Positions 7,321 through 11,337 of a DNA stretch of 11,337 nt are shown here, piece after piece (position 1 is the first letter of the stretch; each line of letters begins with the position of its first letter). Below the pieces are notes generated by a model. It saw nothing but the letters and a program-made list of their open reading frames with translations. It was not told the DNA's origin and did no database searches. The position numbers and the translations under genes are program-made. This DNA is from Hemicentrotus pulcherrimus (lineage: Eukaryota; Echinodermata; Echinoidea; Camarodonta; Strongylocentrotidae). The stretch spans positions 21,930-33,266 of the forward strand of contig BEXV01002226.1 of NCBI GenBank assembly GCA_003118195.1. Direction: 5' to 3'.

Positions 7321-7558
7321 ATGTTGAATCTGACAATATATTTGAAAAACGTGGTCATTCTGAAATGTGCTATTGTAATGTGCCTTCTATATGCCTTCTT
7401 TTCAACTTTTTTCACTTTCATAAAAAATGTCAGTTATCTCTCTTGATTGTATATAGTTCATTTTCTTCCTAAGGCATATTTTGATAATGAAAATGTAAAA
7501 GGTCTAAAATATATATGTTCCATGTGCATGTACATGTATGAATTACTATACCAAAACA
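7321..7558. repeat. Direct repeat X', second copy (about 238 bp)
   Basis: Matches 6579-6852 from ATGTTGAATCTGACAATATA to GAATTACTATACCAAAAC. It is shorter by deletions, for example of sequence around GTGCCAAGTCATAC. The X-Y-X' order looks like a miniature element with long terminal repeats, or a tandem duplication of an X-Y unit that lost its second Y. No target-site duplication or primer-binding site is visible. Confidence 0.85.
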
Positions 7559-7570
7559 TCTTTCAAACAG

Positions 7571-7650
7571 AAGAGCACCGTCAAGGGCATAATTTAGGAT
7601 ATAATGCTCCAACTCCACATCACTTATGTGCCCAAGGGGGCAAAAGAAAA
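7571..7650 (+). other. Possible small internal exon (weak)
   Basis: CTTTCAAACAG precedes the segment and AAAA|GTAAGA follows it, both acceptable splice sites. Only one of three frames is open: it reads EHRQGHNLGYNAPT then PHHLCAQGGKRK, 26 residues ending exactly at the donor. The segment is richer in G+C than its surroundings and has many Pro/His/Gly codons. Against it: no partner exon is seen, it directly abuts repeat X', and the minus strand is also open (CPLGHISDVELEHY...), as in a conserved repeat fragment. The protein family is not recognised. Confidence 0.15.
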
Positions 7651-7880
7651 GTAAGAACATGAAAATACCCAGCAATGGAGGTATTTTAAAAAGACAATCT
7701 ACTGGAAAGCAGATTTAGTGAGTAAAGAGGGCATTTTAACCTAAATTATTGCAAATATCTTGTGGCAATCTACAGTGCAATTCTGCCTTTCATTTTCATT
7801 TACATGTATGAAGTAGGAGTTGTCCAGTCCTATAAATTCTGTGAACTTTGAAGTATTGATAGTTCTTTCTGCTGCAGAGG

Positions 7881-7899
7881 AACAATAACAATAACAATA
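7881..7899. repeat. Short AACAAT hexamer array
   Basis: Three AACAAT units plus one base. This is a minor simple repeat. Confidence 0.7.
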
Positions 7900-8067
7900 A
7901 GTGTCATCAAATCAGGCTGCACAGCACAACTCTAAATTGTGAACCTTCTATATAAATGAAATAATTTGTGAGAGATAGAATTGAAGCACATAAAGTACCT
8001 CTTGTGAGTAATATTGGGCAAAAAAAATATATGAATTATACCACAAGGTATGTTGTCTTGTTCATGA

Positions 8068-8189
8068 CAATAGGGACTTTTAGCTTTGCACAACGACAAC
8101 ATGGATTGCTACGATCGATGTCCTTTTAATGCACTGCATTGAATGGACGGCACACCTATCAGTCCACGCAAATCTTAAAGTCCCTATTG
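8068..8189. mobile_element. MITE-like element, about 122 bp
   Basis: CAATAGGGACTTTTAGCTTTG at the left end is matched by the inverted AATCTTAAAGTCCCTATTG at the right, with a CAATAGGGACTTT core perfect in both. The interior contains CGATCGATG and ACGGCACACC. It is more GC-rich than its neighbours and has no coding capacity. Target-site duplication not evident. It probably belongs to a small dispersed family. Confidence 0.7.
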
Positions 8190-8522
8190 ATTTCTATGTG
8201 AGCTTTGAATGTTAATACTCTATAGTCTATAATATATTTGACACTTTCAAACTGGGAATATTTGACATGTTTCTGAATATGGAAGAATGAGAAATGATCA
8301 GCTTAGTTAGCAAGTCCGAAAATACATGCAACATAAACTGAAAACCTGCATCTCATATGATGTTTGACAAATATTCATCAATTATGCAAATATACTATAA
8401 AAAACTGTATATAATATCCATCTCTTTGTATCTCTTTACTATCATAAGCTTAGCAGTTGGAAAAAAATGTATTTTTCAGAACTGTCTTAATATGTAGTCC
8501 TAAAGATCTTTCTTAGTTATTG

Positions 8523-8534
8523 AATCACGTGATT
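8523..8534. promoter_or_regulatory. Palindromic CACGTG E-box
   Basis: AATCACGTGATT is a perfect 12-bp palindrome containing CACGTG, the core bound by Myc/Max, USF and related bHLH factors. No promoter is visible near it, so function is speculative. Confidence 0.2.
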
Positions 8535-9676
8535 AATTTGCATTGTTGATATTCAAATACATATATTAAGTGCTTTGGTAGTGCAGTTTTCATGTTTGTG
8601 TTTGTTTGATGCATATTTAGTTGAATGTAAATTGTAGATCATCTGTTAGGAGCGAGAAGGGTGTTGAGTATAATGTCTCAAATTATATGACTTTGAAATG
8701 CCTTTTGGCTGTACACAATATTCAGTTAAATATGTTAGAATGGTGTACATGGTTAGTGCATTTGAAGTCTTTGAGCCGCAAGGTAAACTCCCAAAGGGAA
8801 AGTGTTCAAGTAAAATAGTGCTAAATGAATGGATATATAATTTTTAATTGATTGAAATAATTGTATATTTTTAATTTATGTTATTCTATAGTTATAGTGT
8901 TATTAATTTTTATTAGAAGTACATTGAATATCGCAGAAAACTATGAAAAGAGTACTGCCAGGATGATCACATTATTTTATATTTGTGATTTAGTATTAAC
9001 AGATATACGGTATGTACAATTCTGTCATGTTTGTCTCTGTATGTTTACACAAGTTTCTATATTACATGATGTGTTTGCTACATGTTGCAGTTATATTAAT
9101 GTTTTTAAAACATCTCACACCCCTTAAAATGGTAAAGATAACTGCAAAAATGGTTGATTAAGTATTATCTATCATATAGGCATTTTTTGGACTTAACAAA
9201 GAAGGGTGTTTTTTTTTTTGTCTTGTAAGTCTTGGTGAAGGCTTTACCACATACAGTGTTGTAAAGCGCAGCAGTTTGAAAGGTATTCTGCACTTCATAT
9301 TGTATAACGCACAGATACAGTGTACTTGATAACGTGTATGACCTTGGTTGTACACAGCTACTTCTATCATTCCCACTTGCCGTTCCTTTACACAGAAACT
9401 GTTTCTTAAGGAGTCTTAAGGATGTCACCTTTCAGTATTCAGAACTGCCCCAAGATGCAATGAAATGAATTGAAAAGCACAAAAACATTTTTGAAAAATG
9501 AAATTTGGATATGCAATGTACACACAAACAAATAAATGAATTTATGTTGTATATGAAAACGATAGCATGACTTATAGCAATTAGCAAATACAGTAGCAAT
9601 GAAGGCCTCTCTTCTCTCACTCAATTTTTTGAACTCATCCAGCATATGGATTGTTCTTACTGATGTTGTTTCATTT

Positions 9677-9793
9677 TTACACAGTGGTCCCATTGGTGTG
9701 CATCAGCTGCTGGAAGCTAGTGGGACAGAGTGTGCAATCTATGGCAGTGAAAACAAGGCAACTAGCTTCCATAAAAATCTCAGTATTTTATAG
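9677..9793. other. Exon-like segment, strand uncertain
   Basis: Plus reading: a strong acceptor (TTTCATTTTTACACAG) ends at 9684, then a frame reads GPIGVHQLLEASGTECAIYG and on to TAG at 9791-9793. Minus reading: a 31-codon frame runs from ATG at 9772-9770 to TAA at 9679-9677. It contains CTLCPTSFQQLMHTNGTTV, with G/C-rich third positions and a C-terminal TTV resembling a class I PDZ ligand. A minus-strand acceptor-like tract (TTGTTTTCACTGCCATAG) lies inside it. Both strands look better than the surroundings, which fits one real short exon or a GC-richer repeat fragment. The ends of the minus frame carry a 10-bp inverted repeat, GGAAGCTAGT/ACTAGCTTCC (9712-9721 and 9761-9770). Confidence 0.2.
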
Positions 9794-10111
9794 CTGTGAA
9801 ATCTTTACAACTTGTTTTTGTAAAAGGATGCATAACCTAAGTCTGAGTAATTGATCATTTCTCCATCATATCGAAAAGATGAATTAAACAAAACCTGAAA
9901 CATAAAAGAAAACAAATTATGATGTTAATTTTTATTCAACAGAATTGAAGTTATCCCTTTAGTCATTTTAATGCCAAAACCATTGTATCAAATCGAGAGA
10001 GGCAGTTTCAACCTTATTTGTACCAAGTTAAATATGCACCTTTTATACACTGGTATCTGACTTTCCAGCAAAATTATGGAATGAAGCAATTCTCTTGTCC
10101 ATTTCATATGA

Positions 10112-10206
10112 ACTTGGGCCCATATTCATAAAATCTTACTAAGCCTAGTTGTACACTATTAGTTGACAACGAGCTTGATAAGGTTATATGAATACGGAGG
10201 CCAAGT
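10112..10206. mobile_element. MITE-like element with GGGCCCATATTCATAA ends, about 95 bp
   Basis: ACTTGGGCCCATATTCATAA (10112-10131) is mirrored by TTATATGAATACGGAGGCCA and AGT (ending 10206), imperfect in a few places. The interior is about 50 bp with no coding. The end consensus, GGCC then CCRTATTCATAA, resembles the GGGCC...GTATGCATAAA end of the larger foldback element at 3157-3789. Confidence 0.6.
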
Positions 10207-10602
10207 AAATTGAACAGAACATGCAATTTTAAAGAGAGAGAAGAGTTTGTGCCTTTTCAAAATTATGTTTCTTTTGAACTTAGTTGATAGATGTACTGCC
10301 CATTTAGATAAGTCACAAAGAATTTTTAAAAAAACGTATTTGATCAAACAGGGTAATTATTGGTGTATTTTATGATTGTTAGTAAAGATATTTCTATTTT
10401 ATATGTAGTGAAACATAAAGATGAGTTGATGAAAATCTTCCAAAAGTCCACTGTACAATTGTTCTGAGCAATGTTGCATGGCCATTGGCCAAAGCAATGG
10501 CCTGTAGAAGGTGACTAGTCATTAATCATGGTAATCATACAAGTTTTTCTATTACAGTTGATACATTTTTGTAGAAATAGAGACATGAATGTAATAGTAA
10601 AC

Positions 10603-10608
10603 AATAAA
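10603..10608 (+). terminator. Possible polyadenylation signal AATAAA
   Basis: Lies in an A-rich stretch with T/G-rich sequence 15 to 45 nt downstream. No open reading frame ends nearby, so it may be a chance hexamer or the end of a long non-coding or 3' UTR transcript. Confidence 0.15.
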
Positions 10609-10943
10609 GACAAACAATAGAGTGTCACAAAATATGTATCCTTTTGCTTGTCTACTTAAAGTTTAGTGTCAGATTGACTTTCCTTGGTTCATCTCGTGAA
10701 AGGCTACAAGAAATGAAAGTGTATATTTTCCTCAAAAATATTATTTTTTAACATTTTTTTCGCTGCCTGAGCTTTCATTACTTTAAAGCACAAGTCTTAC
10801 ACATCAATTGATGCCAAATTTCTAAAATTTCAACAATCAGTTACTATGCATCGTCAAATATTGCTGCACTGTACATGACCAAACATTCATTAACAAGGCA
10901 GAATTGTCATTCATGAATTCTGAATAGCAATAAGTCAAAATCA

Positions 10944-11094
10944 TTACAGGTATTGATATGAATTGGGCTTAGTCGTGATTAGATGCTCTATCCACATTCC
11001 GATCATCACTGGTCGGAGGGGGGCACATCCAGCTGTGAGATTACCAAAATGGTCTGGCACTTTTAAGGCAAGCTCTTTCAGATATGAACAGCAA
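10944..11094 (-). other. Exon-like segment, possibly a minus-strand terminal exon (weak)
   Basis: On the minus strand an acceptor-like CCTTTCTTACGCACAG is followed from 11094 by an open frame reading CCSYLKELALKVPDHFGNLT and on to TAA at 10946-10944. Its last residues include PVMIGMWIEHLITT and it ends YQYL. Base composition is higher in G+C than the flanks. The frame is open further upstream on the minus strand (from 11255), so the acceptor is not required. The plus strand is also open over part of this region and has a donor-like GTAAGA at 11101, so orientation is uncertain. The protein family is not recognised, and a diverged repeat is an equal alternative. Confidence 0.2.
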
Positions 11095-11170
11095 CTGTGC
11101 GTAAGAAAGGTCATATGCGCATTCACTGAGCTCTGTGTATTAAGATGCAGAAATGAGAAGCCTATAACAC

Positions 11171-11337
11171 TTAAAGGAAACCAAAACCTTCGTACTAAGT
11201 TACTTTTACTGTAAAGTTTAAGATATTTAAAAAATATCAGTGAAAATTTGAACAAAATCGGGCAAGGAATAAGGAAGTGAGAGCCTTTTGAAATGACTAG
11301 TCACTAGAGGGCGATATTCAATTTGATGACATCATCG
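11171..11337 (+). repeat. Interspersed repeat fragment, family R1, right-end copy (runs off window)
   Basis: TTAAAGGAAACCAAAACC is followed by GTGAAAATTTGAACAAAATC, GGGCAAGGAATAAGGAAG, TGAGAGCCTTTTGAAATGAC and TCACTAGAGGGCGATATTCA, then a TGATGACATCATC-like end. The block order follows the copy at 335-475, with the 13-mer TTTGAACAAAATC exact in both (382-394 and 11247-11259). From memory, such AAAGGAAACC...CTAGAGGGCG sequences are common in echinoderm genomes. Confidence 0.5.

Larger units (their letters stand above)
7559..8067. other. Non-coding stretch with one exon-like segment
   Basis: It contains a possible 80-nt exon at 7571-7650 (described separately) and a short AACAAT array at 7881-7899. 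The rest is AT-rich and unrecognised. Confidence 0.45.
8190..10111. other. AT-rich non-coding stretch, about 1.9 kb, with one ambiguous exon-like segment
   Basis: Several short open frames occur (8621-8818 and 8861-9127 on plus, 9158-9428 and 9432-9693 on minus), but their codons are AT-rich and none shows a recognisable motif. A 12-bp palindrome with an E-box (AATCACGTGATT, 8523-8534) is present. The only segment with coding-like composition is 9677-9793. Confidence 0.4.
10207..11170. other. Mostly non-coding stretch with a weak poly(A) signal and an ambiguous exon-like segment
   Basis: AATAAA at 10603-10608 is followed by GT-rich sequence from about 10620. A more G+C-rich segment lies at 10944-11100. 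The rest is AT-rich with no identifiable element. Confidence 0.4.

Noticed and set aside
8861..9127. Plus-strand 88-codon frame with hydrophobic start
   Set aside because: Codons are AT-rich like the surrounding non-coding DNA; the hydrophobicity follows from T-rich sequence, and no splice or promoter context is seen.
9432..9693. Minus-strand frame containing LDEFKKLSERREAFIATVFA
   Set aside because: The start is protein-like, but the rest becomes Phe/Ile/Cys-rich with AT-ending codons. There is no family match I can name, and no supporting exon structure beyond a GTAAGA near its start.

Overview
The window looks like eukaryotic, AT-rich (about one third G+C), gene-poor nuclear DNA from a marine invertebrate. 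The best guess is an echinoderm, most likely a sea urchin. The main reason is the repeat at about 5301-5934. Its ends (TCTCGCCTGCGTAGCA... and ...GCAGGCGAGACTGACGAGAG), GGC run, CAACATCAAAAACTTAACC block and AGGTCA-rich middle match, from memory, a very common sea-urchin interspersed repeat. No database was searched, so the taxonomic call is an inference. There are no bacterial-type genes, operons, rRNA or CRISPR arrays, and I found no convincing tRNA.

The one coding segment I can support is a short terminal exon on the + strand (3888-3980). It has a clean splice acceptor, C-ending codons, a hydrophobic C-terminal helix, a TGA stop and an AATAAA 113 nt after the stop. The upstream part of this gene was not found, so 1-3887 is read as intron or upstream sequence full of repeats, and 4120-11337 as 3' flank. 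Three other short stretches (7571-7650, 9677-9793, 10944-11094) have exon-like features but stay tentative, two of them on an uncertain strand.

Layout. 78-147: TTCGG pentamer runs. About 335-475 (+) and about 905-1040 (-): two inverted copies of one repeat family, bracketing a 130-bp spacer-less palindrome (484-613). 614-2362: AT-rich sequence with small hairpins. 2363-2827: first copy of a duplicated block (Y). About 3157-3789: a foldback element with arms of about 145 bp built from AAGCAATTGCTT palindromes, ending about 100 bp before the terminal exon. 3888-4098: exon and 3' UTR. 5198-5291: 48-bp tandem dimer. 5301-5934: the echinoderm-type repeat. 6063-6100: (TA)19. 6579-7558: an X-Y-X' arrangement in which Y repeats 2363-2827 and X/X' are about 270 and 240 bp direct repeats. 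8068-8189 and 10112-10206: two short elements with terminal inverted repeats (MITE-like). 11171-11337: a third copy of the family seen at the window start.

The genes do not form a visible system. What stands out is the density and variety of non-autonomous repeats, particularly the foldback ones, around one terminal exon. I found no evidence for a new multi-gene system.
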